Positions 12,359 through 24,851 of a stretch of DNA of 64,000 nt are shown piece by piece (the first letter of the stretch is position 1; each line of letters begins with the position of its first letter). The stretch comes from Ipomoea triloba (Eukaryota; Streptophyta; Magnoliopsida; Solanales; Convolvulaceae). The notes beneath the pieces were generated by a model that saw nothing but the letters and a program-made list of their open reading frames with translations, had not been told where the DNA came from and made no database searches. Location of the stretch: assembly GCF_003576645.1 (NCBI RefSeq), contig NC_044929.1, forward strand, positions 21,686,175-21,750,174. The letters run 5' to 3'. The position numbers and the translations under genes are program-made.

Positions 12359-12447
12359 AAATCTCACGTAAGCTCGCCACCCGTTAGTTCTCTCTCTTCT
12401 TTTCCCTTTCTCCACAATTCAAGCTTCCATCACAAAGCCCAAACATT

Positions 12448-12575
12448 CCCCCCTCCCTCTCTCTCTCGGTCTCTTTCTCTCTCTCTACCCCAATCATGGT
12501 GGCGATTATGCGATGAGAGAGAAACACGGAAACGCCACCGCTGCTACCACCACCGTCGCCGCCGCCGCCGCCGCC
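12448..12575 (+). repeat. CT-rich and (GCC)n microsatellites in the TMK leader
   Basis: CT-rich runs at about 12448-12487 and six GCC repeats at 12557-12575, in the presumed 5' untranslated leader. A common feature of plant leaders and potentially polymorphic. Confidence 0.7.
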
Positions 12576-12635
12576 AGCGTTAACATAGAAATAATACCAC
12601 AACCAATATCGCATGCACCTCTTGGATAATAATGA

Positions 12636-15600
12636 ATGGAGAGAAACAGATTATTCTTTCTGAAACTGTGCATTCTGATCGTAACCACCACCGATATCCT
12701 CCTCCACCATCATCATCATGTACTCGCCGGAGACGAAGCCACAATCATGGCGAATCTCGCTAAATCTCTCACCCCGACCCCGGCCGGGTGGACCGGAAAC
12801 GACGCGTGTAAATGGCCCGGCGTGAATTGCAACGGATTAGGGAATGTCAGATCGATCAATCTGTCTTCCATGGCCGTCGCCGGGAGATTACCGCCGGATC
12901 TCAACGGCCTCTCGAATCTCAAATTCCTGAGCCTCCAGAAGAACAGACTCTCCGGTCCGATTCCTTCGTTTTCGAATCTCAATTCCCTGGAGGATTTAAA
13001 CCTAGACGATAACAAATTCACCTCCGTTTCCCCCAATTTCCTCTCCGGCCTCACCAGCGTAAAAACGATCAACATTAACGACATTCCGACTCTTTCGCCC
13101 TGGAAATTCCCGACCGAGATCACGGAATCTCCGTCCCTGGTTAGCTTCTCCTGCAGCAGATGTAATCTCCACGGCGAAATTCCAGACCTATTCGGACCAA
13201 TTTCCGGTTTGCGGATTCTAAGGCTTTCGTATAATAACCTCACCGGAACCCTACCGCCTTCCCTGGAAAAATCCGGACTCCAGGAGCTAGCGCTCAACAA
13301 TCAGCTCCTAGGTCTTTCCGGCGGGATCGAAGTGATCGGGAAAATGGAACATTTGACGGCGGTGCGCCTCCATGTGAACCGATTTACCGGCCCGATTCCA
13401 GATCTTTCTAGGTGTCATTTCCTGTCTGAGGTTATTCTCCGGGATAATCTTCTCACCGGAGTCATCCCTGACTCATTCACTTCTCTCTCTAAGCTCAGCG
13501 TTGTCTCCTTGCAGAACAACAAGTTTCAGGGCCCTATGCCTAGCTTTCAAAAGGGCGTTCAGGTGACCCTTGGAACCACGAACAATTTCTGTGTTCCGGC
13601 GACGGTCGCCGGAACTTGTTCCGTGCAGGTGAATATTTTGCTGGAAGTGGCTAAGGATTTGGAATATCCGATGGTTCTGGCGGATTCCTGGAAGGGGAAT
13701 GATCCGTGTAAGGACGATTGGAATTTCGTTGCCTGTGATGCAAACGGCGACGTTTCGGTCATCAACCTCTCTAACCATAATTGGACCGGGTCAATTTCGC
13801 CGGCCATCGGTAACCTAACCGAACTCAAGGAGTTAATCTTGCATGATAACAAACTCACCGGCTCCATTCCCGATAACCTAGCCAAATTGCCCAGCCTGCA
13901 CCTTGTTGATATCTCTAATAACAATATTTCCGGTAAGATCCCGGACTTTCCCCCAAATGTTATCCTGAAAATAGAAGGGAATCTCTGGATCGGAAAAGAA
14001 TTGCCAGATCCTGACGCGGAAACGGCGGGGAAGGAAAACACCGGACTCTCCCCCAAAGTGATCGTCGCGATCACCCTCGTCGCGGTCATCCAATTCATCG
14101 CGCTTTTCTTCATAATCTACAGGCGCTGCAAAAAGATGAAAAGCCGGAAATACAAGTGGTTGAAGGGGAAATCCGGGAGCGGCAAGGAGAAATCCGATGG
14201 GCCGCCGATAAACGTGAGCCCTTACGGCGCAATCAAGAGTGAATCCAGCGGCCATGGCAGCAGCGAGATTCCTCTCTACGACGGCGGCCATGTCCTCATC
14301 CCAATCGAAATCCTCCGAGAATCCACCGACAATTTCAGCGACACCAACATCCTGGGAAGAGGAGGCTTCGGAATCGTCTACAGAGGCCAACTCTACGACG
14401 GCACTCGAATCGCCGTCAAGAGAATGGAAGCCAGTCTCCTCACCTCCAAAGGAACCCTAGAATTCAAAGCCGAAATCGAAGTTCTCACCAAAGTTCGCCA
14501 CCGCCACCTCGTCGCCCTCCACGGCTACTGCGTCAACGGCAACGAGCGGCTTTTGGTGTTCGAGTACATGCCGCAAGGGACGCTGGGGCAACATTTGTTC
14601 CACCTCGACGGCTTCCCTCCGCTCACATGGAAGCAAAGAGTCACCATTGCCCTCGACGTCGCCCGGGGCGTCGAGTATCTCCATAGCTTGGCTCAGCAAA
14701 GCTTCATTCATCGCGACCTCAAGCCTTCCAACATTCTTCTTGATGATGGCATGAGGGCTAAGGTTTCAGATTTCGGCTTGGTTAAGAATGCTCCAGATGG
14801 TGAAACATCCTTGGAGACTAAGTTAGCTGGAACTTTCGGTTATCTTGCACCCGAGTATGCTGGTATGCACTCTTGCCAAATCTTATAACTTTTAATTTAG
14901 AAATTGCATGCTTTTTCTTTTTTTTTTTGCTCATTCATCAATATAATAGTTACATTGCTCATTATGCGATCGCAAATTATATTGTGTACCATGGTCATGG
15001 TCAATATTGTAGTTGTATTGAACAGATACTGCAGTTGTGTTGAAAGGAAACTGTAGTTGCGCGGAATAGGGTCCGTTCATCCTTTCAACACAACTGCAGT
15101 ATCCGTTCAACATAATTGCAGTATTAGTTCAACACAACTGCAAACTGCAGTATCCGTTCAACATAATTGCAATATTAGTTCAACACAACTGCAGTTGTAG
15201 ACAGATGAAACGATCTCTGTTTCGCGCAACTGTAGTTCCTTTTAACACAACTGCAGTCCATGATCCACAGCATAACTACTGGACAATTACGTGATATTGT
15301 AGCATTTTTATGTAGTATATGGAAATCACATACAGTGTTGGTTTGAAAACATATATACAGCGACAGGGAGAGTGACTACAAAAGTGGACGTGTACTCATT
15401 CGGAGTTGTGTTAATGGAGATGATCACGGGCAGAAAAGCGCTGGACGAGAGCCTCCCGGAGGAGAGCGTCCACCTGGTGCCCTGGTTCCGGCGCCTCCTA
15501 GCAAACAGGGAAAAGCTCCGGAGCATCCTGGACCCGTGGCTCGACCCGAACGACGAGACCTTCGAGAGCATCTGCCGCGTGGCAGACCTAGCGGGATACT

Positions 15601-15893
15601 GCACGGCCCGCGAACCCGGGCAGCGCCCCGACATGAACCACGCCGTTAACTTCCTGTCCCCGCTGGTGGAGCAGTGGATCCCTGTGAACACGGACGAGGA
15701 AGATGAGAACGACGACGACTTCCAAATGAGCTTGCCCCAAGCCCTGCAACGATGGAAAGCCCACGAAGACAGCACGGTGGTTAGCGAGGATGAGCTGTAC
15801 GACCAAAGCTACGTTTACGACGACGACGACAGCTGTACAATGGAGAGATTGCCGTCGAAGGTTTCCGTTTACAAAGATTCCGGGATCAGATAA
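12636..15893 (+). CDS. TMK: LRR receptor-like kinase, TMK family
   Basis: A plasma-membrane receptor kinase of the TMK (transmembrane kinase) type, known in Arabidopsis for auxin-linked cell-surface signalling. Exons 12636-14862 and 15361-15893; 919 aa. The intron falls in kinase subdomain VIII, so [11 protein letters not shown] is rebuilt across it. Order: signal peptide (about 1-30, followed by a run of His), Cys-pair N-cap, LRR block 1, a non-LRR Cys-rich island (about 318-368, with SWKGNDPC) typical of TMKs, three more LRRs, transmembrane helix (about 475-495), juxtamembrane segment, kinase domain. The kinase looks active: [15 protein letters not shown] lysine, [16 protein letters not shown]. 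It is an RD kinase. The acidic C-terminal tail after the kinase (DEEDENDDD) is also family-like. The start is the first in-frame ATG before the signal sequence. Confidence 0.95.
14985..15265. repeat. Foldback repeat in the TMK intron
   Basis: Arms 15018-15047 and 15081-15110 are near-perfect reverse complements (30 bp, one mismatch) with a loop of about 33 nt. The same 'aacacaactgcag' and 'ccgttcaacataattgca' phrases then repeat directly to about 15260. Probably a MITE remnant; lies wholly inside the intron. Confidence 0.75.
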
Positions 15894-17211
15894 GGAAAAT
15901 ACTACTGGAACTCCCAAGTTATACTCCCTACTTTTAAAATGATGCTGACACTTTCCTTCAATTCCTTGGGACCCACATGATGAAGATAACCTGGGAGTAA
16001 AAGTGATGGAGTAGAAAATGAGAGTCCATGTAGTAGAACTCATAAGATAATCCATAATTGGAGACACGTACTACTACGTACTGTAAATTTTCTAATGTAA
16101 AAGCAACGTATAGTAACATGCATGCATGCAGAAAGAAGCTAAGCAACGTAGCGTACGTTGAAATTATTGTTATCGAGAAATGCATATTATGATGATGATG
16201 GATCGAATTCTGCATGCGTCAATCTGTATGTAAAAATGATGGTGGTTGAGGTTTTCTTCTGGTTTCTTCGTTAAGTGTTCTATCTTAGACAGACAGAAAT
16301 AAGGTAGGTATAGTAGATGTTCTTCTTCCAGCTTACTAGCTAAATTAGTACAGAGATATGAAGCTAACTTTAATTTCATGGTGTATTATTTTCAGACCCT
16401 AGCAGCTACATACATTAATTTCTTACTTCTATTCAACCTAGCTAGCTAACCATTATTAAGTATATATAAATATATTTCATGTGATTTTTTTTTCTTACTT
16501 CTATATATACTCATGCTATATAGGTCCAATAGGTCAAATGACAACGGTTAATTAGTTTTATGACTAAAGCAATTAAAAACAAGTTAACACAATCACCTAT
16601 TGCACGTAATTATAAGAAAAATAGTAATCGTAGAATAATCAAGCCCGCTTGCCTTAGGATGATGGCAAGTCGAACCCCATATGTTTTTATAATTACATTG
16701 TATATATTTAAGGAGAGTAATCCCGTTATTAAAACTAGGGATCAGATGACAATTCAACCCGCTTCCAACGAGAAAACTCAGTTGCATGCCATCCCAACAG
16801 GGCGGGGGACGAGGACTTTTTTCGGGGATAGGGACAGTTTCCTCATACCCGCCGTGGATGGGTTTTTACCCTTGCTTTAATTTGACCCTGACCCCAACTC
16901 CAAATCCCCGGGATACATATATTTATTATATGTTTTATATATATATTTGTATAATTATATATAATATACTAATATTTAATTTGAACTTTTTTTTTCAAGT
17001 TATTATGTATGCATATTTTGGTATTTTTGTTAATGCATTAAGATTTGAACAATTTCAATATTTAATTGAAGTATTGTTTAATGTTTTTTTAGTATTTTGT
17101 ACTGGTCACATTTGATATGATTTGGATATTTGCATGTTAGACTAATTGGATATTTACATATATGAATTTTTAAATTAATTGTATATTTTAAATAAAATAT
17201 TATTTTATGTT
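15894..17211. other. 3' flank of TMK and AT-rich spacer
   Basis: No gene is seen. A G-rich patch at 16798-16860 ('gggcgggggacgaggac') resembles the G-rich part of the tandem duplication at 17215. Confidence 0.45.
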
Positions 17212-17214
17212 GTA

Positions 17215-17590
17215 CTAAAAATTTGGGAAGTGTATACTTTCTTTTTTTTTTATAATTAGGGTAGGGAATCTCAATCGCCAAAAATTCCTACAGAGATAAG
17301 GATGGGAAGTAATTCCTCATCCCTGCTGGGGAACGGGGTAGGGATCAAAGAATGGGCCCATGGGGGATGAATTCAGTGGCGGGGTGGGGGCAGGGACCCT
17401 ATACTATCACTAAAAATTTGGGAAGTGTACAATTTTTTATTTTTTTAATTAGGGTAGGGAATCTCAATTCCCAAAAATTCTTACAGAGATAGGGATGCGA
17501 AGTAATTCCCCATCTCTGCTGGGGAACGGGGCAGGGATCAAAGAATGGGCCCATGGGGGAATGGCGGGGTGGGGCAGGGACCCTATTCCC
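17215..17590. repeat. Two-unit direct tandem duplication (~195 bp)
   Basis: 'ctaaaaatttgggaagtgta' starts at 17215 and again at 17410. Both units run through 'ttagggtagggaatctcaat', 'ggaacggggyagggatcaaa' and a G-rich end ('cggggtgggg'). The G-rich ends resemble known dispersed plant repeats; family not identified. Confidence 0.85.
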
Positions 17591-17711
17591 TACCCCACCC
17601 TGTTGCCATTACTAAATAAAGACACCCTATTATTAGAAAATGAACTCAAAAACCAGGTAACATTAATTCCATAACAGGCCATAATATAATGCTCTTGTCC
17701 ATTTGACTCCC

Positions 17712-17830
17712 TTATGCCTAGAAAGGTAGAGCGGTTGAGTACTCTTTGGTTGGCACCGAGTTCGACCACTTGGGTAGAATTTGAGCATCAATCCAACTAC
17801 CCTAACGGCCTAACCCATCACCAACGTCAA
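17712..17830 (+). mobile_element. SINE-like fragment
   Basis: A tRNA-derived promoter is visible: box A-like TAGAGCGGTTGAG and box B-like GAGTTCGACCAC, followed by 'ttgggtagaatttgag'. This is the arrangement of tRNA-derived plant SINEs. No target duplication was found. Confidence 0.55.
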
Positions 17831-18600
17831 CTTGAAATATGAATTAAAAAATATAGTTAAAACTAACCGTTATATATAGACAAAACGAAAATATAAAAAT
17901 CAGCAAATTAAAATCCTACATGTACATTCACTATCTTACAATGGATGGCCATCAAGGTCCATTATTTTCATCATATAAGTCATGAATAGACAATAGTAAT
18001 GCCCAATGATAAAATCAACATATAGATATTTAATCCGAACGCACCTCAATTTGTTTAAACCTCTAGTAGTCAATAGTAATGCCCAATGAAAACCTCAAGA
18101 TATTTGTGCAAGTGACAAAGACATAGTGGAAAAAACTGTTAATCATCAATGAAACATCATGGGAAAACCCCAAAAGTGGAGGGAAGTCATATCCAATGGC
18201 AATAGATGCCCGGCCACGTTCCTCTTTTGTTCGGTCTTTGTCGTTGTTTCCACCCACAACTTATACCACTTTTGACTTTTTGTTCGCATCATTAAATGAA
18301 GGGGGCAATTGACCGTTTAATTTGTTATCTCGCTTAATATTTTATACGTCTTAAATAAGATTTTTTTTTAAAATTAGGCATCAATATAATTATAATGTCA
18401 TTGATATAGTGGTTAACTTATATAGAGTAAAAATATTGTTACACATCATATATGTTTGTCAAGTAATATAATACAATTATTGATACGAGTGTTACGAAAA
18501 GTTTGTACTCTAAATTTGAAAATTCTATTCTCGCTTGTTTTGAAATTTAATGAATAAAATAAATTATAAAATATGTTTCAATTGACCTACCATATAATTA
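17831..18600. other. AT-rich spacer
   Basis: No gene or clear element seen. Confidence 0.4.
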
Positions 18601-19432
18601 GAGTTAATACCACAAATGGTCCTCTGATTATTGGGGTAGTACTCCTTTTAGTACTCGACTTTCAATTCGACCACAAATGGTCCTCTGACTTTCATTTTTG
18701 ACCACAAATAGTCCTTTTGTTAAAATTTCTGTTAAATAGGTGTTAAATCTAGGGGTATTATCGTCAAATTGATATATATAATGTTCATAAAGTAAAAATG
18801 TTTATAATTTTTCACCAACAAGCATAATTGAAACAATTAACAAATATAAATACTCATAAATAAAAAGACAATACACTTTATTCTCGTAATTATGCGTACA
18901 AAATTAAGATTTAATATTAGAGCTATCTATTTTAATTTAACCAACATACTAAAATGGAAGATTTTTTTAAAAAAATCTTGCTTTCATCATTTTCATGGTT
19001 GTTCATACATGGTCGATTAATAATTTTCACTTTTCATTAATCGATCAAACATTTTGTTTGGGACATAACTGAAAGCTGCTACCGTTGAATTAATATAATT
19101 AATCAAGTACAAATTGCGAACATTAATCATGGATTTTTATTTAATTTGTTCATTTATATAAGTTCTCACGTCCATTTTATTTTTATATTTATTAACTTAA
19201 TGTTTGAAATTAATTATGTTGTCATATAATTCTAAACAAGAATTAATCATAATAATATTAATCAATTTGACGATATTACCCCTAGATTTAACACCTATTT
19301 AACAGAAATTTTAACAGAGGACTATTTGTGGTCAAAAATGAAAGTCAGAGGATCATTTGTGGTCGAATTGAAAGTCGAGGACTAAAAGAAGTACTATCCC
19401 AATAGTCAGAGGACCATTTGTGGTATTAACTC
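18601..19432. mobile_element. MULE-type non-autonomous element, 832 bp
   Basis: Long inverted ends begin GAGTTAATACCACAAATGG on both strands and extend about 170 bp ('ggtcctctga', 'gtggtc', 'acacctatttaacagaa'). Flanks are ATATAATTA (18592-18600) and ATACAATTA (19433-19441), an 8/9 match to a 9-bp target duplication. The AT-rich centre has no coding frame. Same terminal GAGTTAAT as the Pack-MULE at 41811. Confidence 0.88.
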
Positions 19433-20072
19433 ATACAATTATGTACAACTGTATTTTTTTTTTAAATGCTCCTACCCTCGGAGTTTGAATCTATCATCAT
19501 TCATTTCGAATGGTAACCGAAATGTCATCACACTACATGGTAGTTGACATATACAACAATATCTGTTTATTCTCACAATACAAAAATTTCGCTATATATA
19601 TTTCTAAATTCTATTTTTCTACTTTTATTTCCTGACATGACAAATAAAAATAGACTATTTTTATCATGTGACCCCAAAAAAGCATTCACATAAAAATTTA
19701 AGATTAAAAATTAAAATAGAAAATGAGAGTATACATCATATTTTCCAGCGAGTTCTATTACATTGACTCTCAAATCTTACTCTCTAATATAACGAACACG
19801 GATAAATTACTTTTCCATGTAGATCTTAATATAAGTGTTTATATCAAAATTTTATGTGTAATAATAAAAATTAAGAGTAGAAAATAAAACTAGACATAGT
19901 ATTTTCCATTTTCCACCTAACAATTGCCTTTTACCTTTTTCCCTTCTGTCTTTACCTAAAGTCAGATAATTTGTCGCTGACCACTCGGTCTCCACTCTCC
20001 AATGTGCTGTACTGTCAACTTCTACTAATATCTACTCCAAATTTGCAATAAAAAGATATATACGAAAATGAA

Positions 20073-20103
<31 letters not shown>

Positions 20104-21600
20104 CAAACGCCAAATGAAACTTCAATGTTTTATACTACAAGTTTTGAATTTATTGTCTAATTTGATTAATTAAATTACATAATATTTCTCTCTCGTTTAC
20201 GTTAAAGTTTTACTTCAAAGGTGCACAATTGATGAAATCTATCTTCTGATTATAACTGGTAAAAAACACAAAAAATCGACTCAAATCAATAAAATTAATA
20301 AATAATTTTCACAAAAAATTAAAGTTATAAGTTTGTGATTATCAAACCAATTATCTAATTAAAAATTACATAATACTTAAATGGAAAACAACATTAAAAT
20401 TCAACATATAAATTCATCAAATTGGCAAAAGTTGAAAATTACATAAGACATTGCATCTGACCAAAACTTATCTTTCTAAGTCAAAATTTTGCACAATATA
20501 AAATTCCATTAAATGGGTTTGTTGGTTTGAACAATTGACATATTCTAAGGTGTTCAACAGTTTAAATTAAATGGATGGGTTTGTTAGTTTCAACGATTGA
20601 CATATTCTAAGTTTGTTCAGATTGTTACAATTTTGACAAAAGATTATCTTTAAATAAGCATGCGATGCATGGAAGAATATTATTATCAATTTTTTTTGGA
20701 AGGAAACATCATAACTGATTAATAAGCAACCAAATGAGAAAATACAGGACGGTGGAATAGACACCCACGACCCTGAGATAGACAAAAGACAAATTGTTCG
20801 TGCAATAACATGTAACACATGATTCGCTGATCTTTTGACATGGTCCCAATGCCACTAGCAATGTCACGGTATTGCTTAACTAGCAAACCCATATAAGAAA
20901 ACCAATGTGAGTAGTACTAAAAATGAAATTAACTCAATAACAATATTTGTATTATTATTTTTTTTTTTGTGACCAGCATTAAATACCTCTACTCATTCAA
21001 AATTGACTCTTATTATACACTCACAATAAAATTCTATTTTGATTTATTTTTTGATGATGAGGGACACCTAGTACCTAACTACGAAATGGTGTGTAATAAC
21101 ATGCTCCATGCAATAGTTCACAAACTACACGAAAATATAAACTACACTATGCATACCTTGTATGACATGGATTTTTTATTGAGATTGTGTTAAAAGAAAA
21201 GTCGTGTTAATATTTGTATCAATTTGTTGGAGCAAAAACTTGTGTGAGGATCATGTCAAAATTAAAATGTAATACTAATCATGAACAAACTATAACTATC
21301 AATAAAGAAAGTATAATACTTTTAAAGAAAAATGTAAATGTAATATTTTTGCATCTTGATTTAAAAATATTACATTTTTTTTAAGTATTATGTTTCCATC
21401 TCGATTCGAGTCTTTTCACAAATTCGCGATCTCACAGAAGGTGATTCATTTATTGGATATTATTACAAATGTAAGCCATATTGATGCCAAATGATACGGC
21501 AAACACAAATCATTAAGCCTGATTTACTAAACCTAATCTAATGTAATCCAAAAATGATACGACCATAAACGTGTATACATATTATTACATAATCTGATTA
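19433..21600. other. AT-rich spacer upstream of the glucanase
   Basis: No gene is seen. A short imperfect direct duplication is present at about 20513-20550 and 20569-20611 ('gggtttgttrgtttsaac', 'attgacatattctaag'). Confidence 0.45.
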
Positions 21601-21705
21601 ATGTCCATGTGGAATCTAGTGAAGATATTTGGCTGTTGCACTGTAAGGAGGCCAAGCCGCTTTCTCCATTCTCTGCAAAAAAAAAGAAGAAAAAAGAGCT
21701 CCAAG

Positions 21706-23178
21706 ATGCAGAGTTTTATCAGTTTTCTTCTGCTTTCTCTCCTCGCTTCATCGTCGTTTTCCGGTGAGTTTCATCACAATCCATCTCTTCTATCGTTATT
21801 GTATTATTCATCTATGATTTATCTGACACTGTCGTTGTTTGGATGAATTTCAGGCGCAGAAATTACACGGAGAATAGGAGTATGCTATGGACAACTGGGG
21901 AATAATCTGCCCAGTCCAGCAAAATCTGTGGAGCTCCTCAATGGATTAAAGGCTAAGAGGGTTAAGATCTACGATGCCAATCCGAAAATCCTGAAATCCC
22001 TGCAAAGTTCTCAGCTTCAAGTCTCGATCATGGTCCCCAATGGCCTCATCCCCAACATTTCCTCCAATCAAACATTAGCAGACCAGTGGGTACGCATCAA
22101 TGTTGTCCCCTTCTACCCCAAAACCATGATCCGTTACCTCCTAGTCGGCAATGAAATCCTGAGCAACCAACCTAACACTACCTGGTTCCAGCTCGTACCG
22201 GCCATGCGTAAAATCCGGCGATCTCTCCGGAAATTCCGGCTCCGGAAGATCAAAGTGGGGACTCCTTTGGCTATGGACATGTTAGAGTCTTCATTCCCGC
22301 CTTCCAATGGAAGTTTCCGGTCCGATCTTTCCGCCCGAGTTTTCCGGCCTCTGTTACAATTTTTGAATCATTCTAGATCCTTCTTCTTCTTCGATGTCTA
22401 CCCGTATTTCGCTTGGGCAGCTCAGCCTAAAGCTATTAGCCTTGAGTATGCTCTAATGGAGCCCACTAATGTCACTTATTCGGACCCGGGTTCGGGTTTC
22501 ACGTACACGAATTTATTGGATCAAATGATCGATGCGGTTCATTTTGCGATGAAGCGACTAGGGTTCCCGAATCTCCGTCTCTTTATTGCGGAAACGGGTT
22601 GGCCCAATTCCGGCGACGCCGATCAAATCGGAGCGAATATTTACAATTCCGCCACGTATAATCGCAACGTGGTTAGGAAATTCACCGCCAAGCCTGCGGC
22701 GGGGACGCCGGCGAGGCCAGGCGCGGTGGTTCCGACGATGATTTTCGCGTTGTATAACGAGAACCAGAAGCCCGGGCCGGGAACGGAGCGGCATTTCGGG
22801 CTGTTACACCCCAACGGCACCAACGTGTACGAGATTGACCTGTCGGGGAAGACGCCGGAGTCGGAATTCAAGCCGCTGCCGAAGCCGACGAACGATATTC
22901 CGCCGGAAGGGAAATTCTGGTGCGTGGTGGCGCCGGCGGCCAATAAGACGGCGGTGATTGACGCCTTGAGTTATGCATGCGGGCAGGGTAAAGGGACCTG
23001 TGACCCGATTCAACCCGGTGGGAAATGTTATCAGCCTAATAATCTGGTCCCACATGCCAGCTATGCTTTTAGTTCTTACTGGGCCCAGTTTAATAGCATA
23101 GGTGGGACCTGCTACTTCAATGGCCTTGCTATCAAGACTACAAAGGACCCTAGTAAGTACCCAAATTTCCCCAAATAG
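21706..23178 (+). CDS. Secreted glucan endo-1,3-beta-glucosidase (GH17 + CBM43/X8)
   Basis: Hydrolyses beta-1,3-glucan (callose) in the wall or apoplast. Exons 21706-21763 and 21854-23178; 460 aa. Exon 1 encodes only the signal peptide (MQSFISFLLLSLLASSSFSG), a usual GH17 structure. The mature protein starts IGVCYGQLGNNLP. The catalytic acid is in LLVGNE (about residue 118) and the nucleophile in FIAETGWPNSGD (about residue 265). The CBM43 begins at WCVV (about 374) and keeps its Cys pattern (YACGQGKGTC, GGKCYQPNN, GGTCYFNG). The tail is short and hydrophilic, so no GPI-anchor signal is seen. An in-frame ATG at 21601 exists, but it would bury the signal peptide 35 residues in, so 21706 is preferred. 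N-glycosylation sites are present (NISSN, NHS). Confidence 0.95.
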
Positions 23179-24189
23179 GCAAATGTGCTAAAATTATATA
23201 ACATGGACGACTATGAAAAACATTAAAATTTCTTGTGTGAAGTTACTTCATATAAACACAACAAAATTTGTTATATGAAGTCATGTCAAATAAATACATG
23301 ACGAGTGAAACCCGCAATTATTACCTTTACCTGTGAACTAGGTAAACCTCTTCTTGTAATTCTAACCAGCAAAAGAGCATAAGGTAGACCAGTTCAGGTT
23401 GTTTGACATCCTAACCGGCAAAGAACTAAGTAAACCAGTCTGAGTTGTCTATAATTGACTTTTTGAAACCAATAATGTGTAACCTTGTGATTACCAAATC
23501 ATCACTAGTGTTGCCCCTAACATATTCTATTTTAAATCTACAGGTCACGGTTCTTGCAAATTTCCAAGTGTTACCCTTTGAAGAAAAATTTTTGATTGAC
23601 CAAGATTTTTTAACGAGTAATGTGTTACATTGTCATTTGTTATAATTTTTGGTCGATCACGATTGTTTTAGTTCTAATTAGATTATTAGATGGAGAGTAG
23701 AGGACCCCAAATTCACTTGTACCATTTTTTATGCTACTCTCGATTATTTTGAGAATTTAATTAGTATGTTCTGCAAGGTATAACTTCTGTACATGTGTTC
23801 TTGAATCTTGACAACCTATTAGCATAGCAGGCAAGCCCACTAATTGTTCAAATGCAGTTGCAGTTGGAGGGGAAATGAGTTCAGATGTCAACTTCTTAGG
23901 ATGATGTCAACTTTATCCATTTAATTGATACAATGGATGAAGTTGGTCAAAATAGCAGAAACCTATGACATCAACATTTTTCTAATGCTCTATTATAATC
24001 TTAATCTGAGCTGATTCAATGTCTCTTCCTAACCTCGTATGTTTGTGTTCATTATCTGTGTCTATATTCAATTATGCAATCATTATCAACGTTGATTAAT
24101 GAAAAAAAAAAAAACGAAAATAACTGTGGGTAGCAAGAATCAGAGATAGGAATGTGAATGACAGCTGGAAAAAAGTCAACTTTGTGAGT
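23179..24189. other. Spacer
   Basis: No gene. A short degenerate duplication at about 23330-23445 ('aaccrgcaaa...aaccagt'). Confidence 0.4.
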
Positions 24190-24195
24190 TGAGGC

Positions 24196-24421
24196 ATGGC
24201 TGGGAAGCTTATATATGCTGTTGTGCAGTATAGCAGCTGAGGAAGTAGAGTTGCTAGCTTGTTGAAGGTATTTTCCTGATATGAAATAGTGTCTGTTTCC
24301 TGATATGAAATCATGTTATATTGTTATTTGAAACCGGAAATGCCTGTTTCAGGATGTTTGAAGTTTGATCTTGCTGAAACTGGAAGCAGTAAGTGCAAAG
24401 CCAATTTGATCTGAAGATTCA
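24196..24421 (+). pseudogene. Relic of exons 1-2 of a CEQORH-type oxidoreductase
   Basis: 24196-24267 aligns to exon 1 of the gene at 24852 (same 'atggctgggaagctta' start and 'ttgaag|gtattttc' end) but has inserted bases and an in-frame TGA at 24238. After only about 83 bp, 24351-24421 aligns to exon 2 ('cttgctgaaactggaagc') with deletions. Exons 3 and 4 are absent. It is a 5' partial third member of the tandem family, clearly non-functional. Confidence 0.8.
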
Positions 24422-24851
24422 GAAAAGCTTTTCTTTGTCCTTTGATTCCTAGGAGATTCCCTTGTATACCTACCTGGTAACTTCCTAGTATCTCCCTTTG
24501 CTCTTATTCTATATGTCTATTTGTATCTGCAGAAGTGGTGAAAATTAGTCACATGGACACACATGGAGTGAGCATAACTAGAAAAAAAGCAATGTACTTT
24601 AATCACATATTCACATGATTCACGAGGTGGTCAGATGATATATACTAAAATAAATGCTTTATTGAGCTTTGAACATTTTAAAGTCCCAATATACTGCAGA
24701 GAGTCTAATTTCATAATCTCTGAAATCTGAAGCCAAAACAAGTAACTCCCTCTTAGGCACCCCCATCTCGCCTAGAAATCTCGTTGTATACTGCAAGTCC
24801 TCTGTTCTTGAACATCTGAGCAGGAAAAACGTGAGCTTTGTGAATTAGGGA

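Noticed and set aside
12557..12575. Ala- or Gly-rich small protein from the (GCC)n run
   Set aside because: A microsatellite in the leader; the frames are low-complexity only.
12716..14711. Several long minus-strand frames under the TMK gene
   Set aside because: Shadows of the codon-biased TMK exon; no domain.
21601..21705. Upstream in-frame ATG for the glucanase
   Set aside because: Would add 35 basic residues before a clear signal peptide, which would then be internal.
22558..23055. Minus-strand frames under the glucanase
   Set aside because: Shadows; the plus strand carries complete GH17 and CBM43 motifs.
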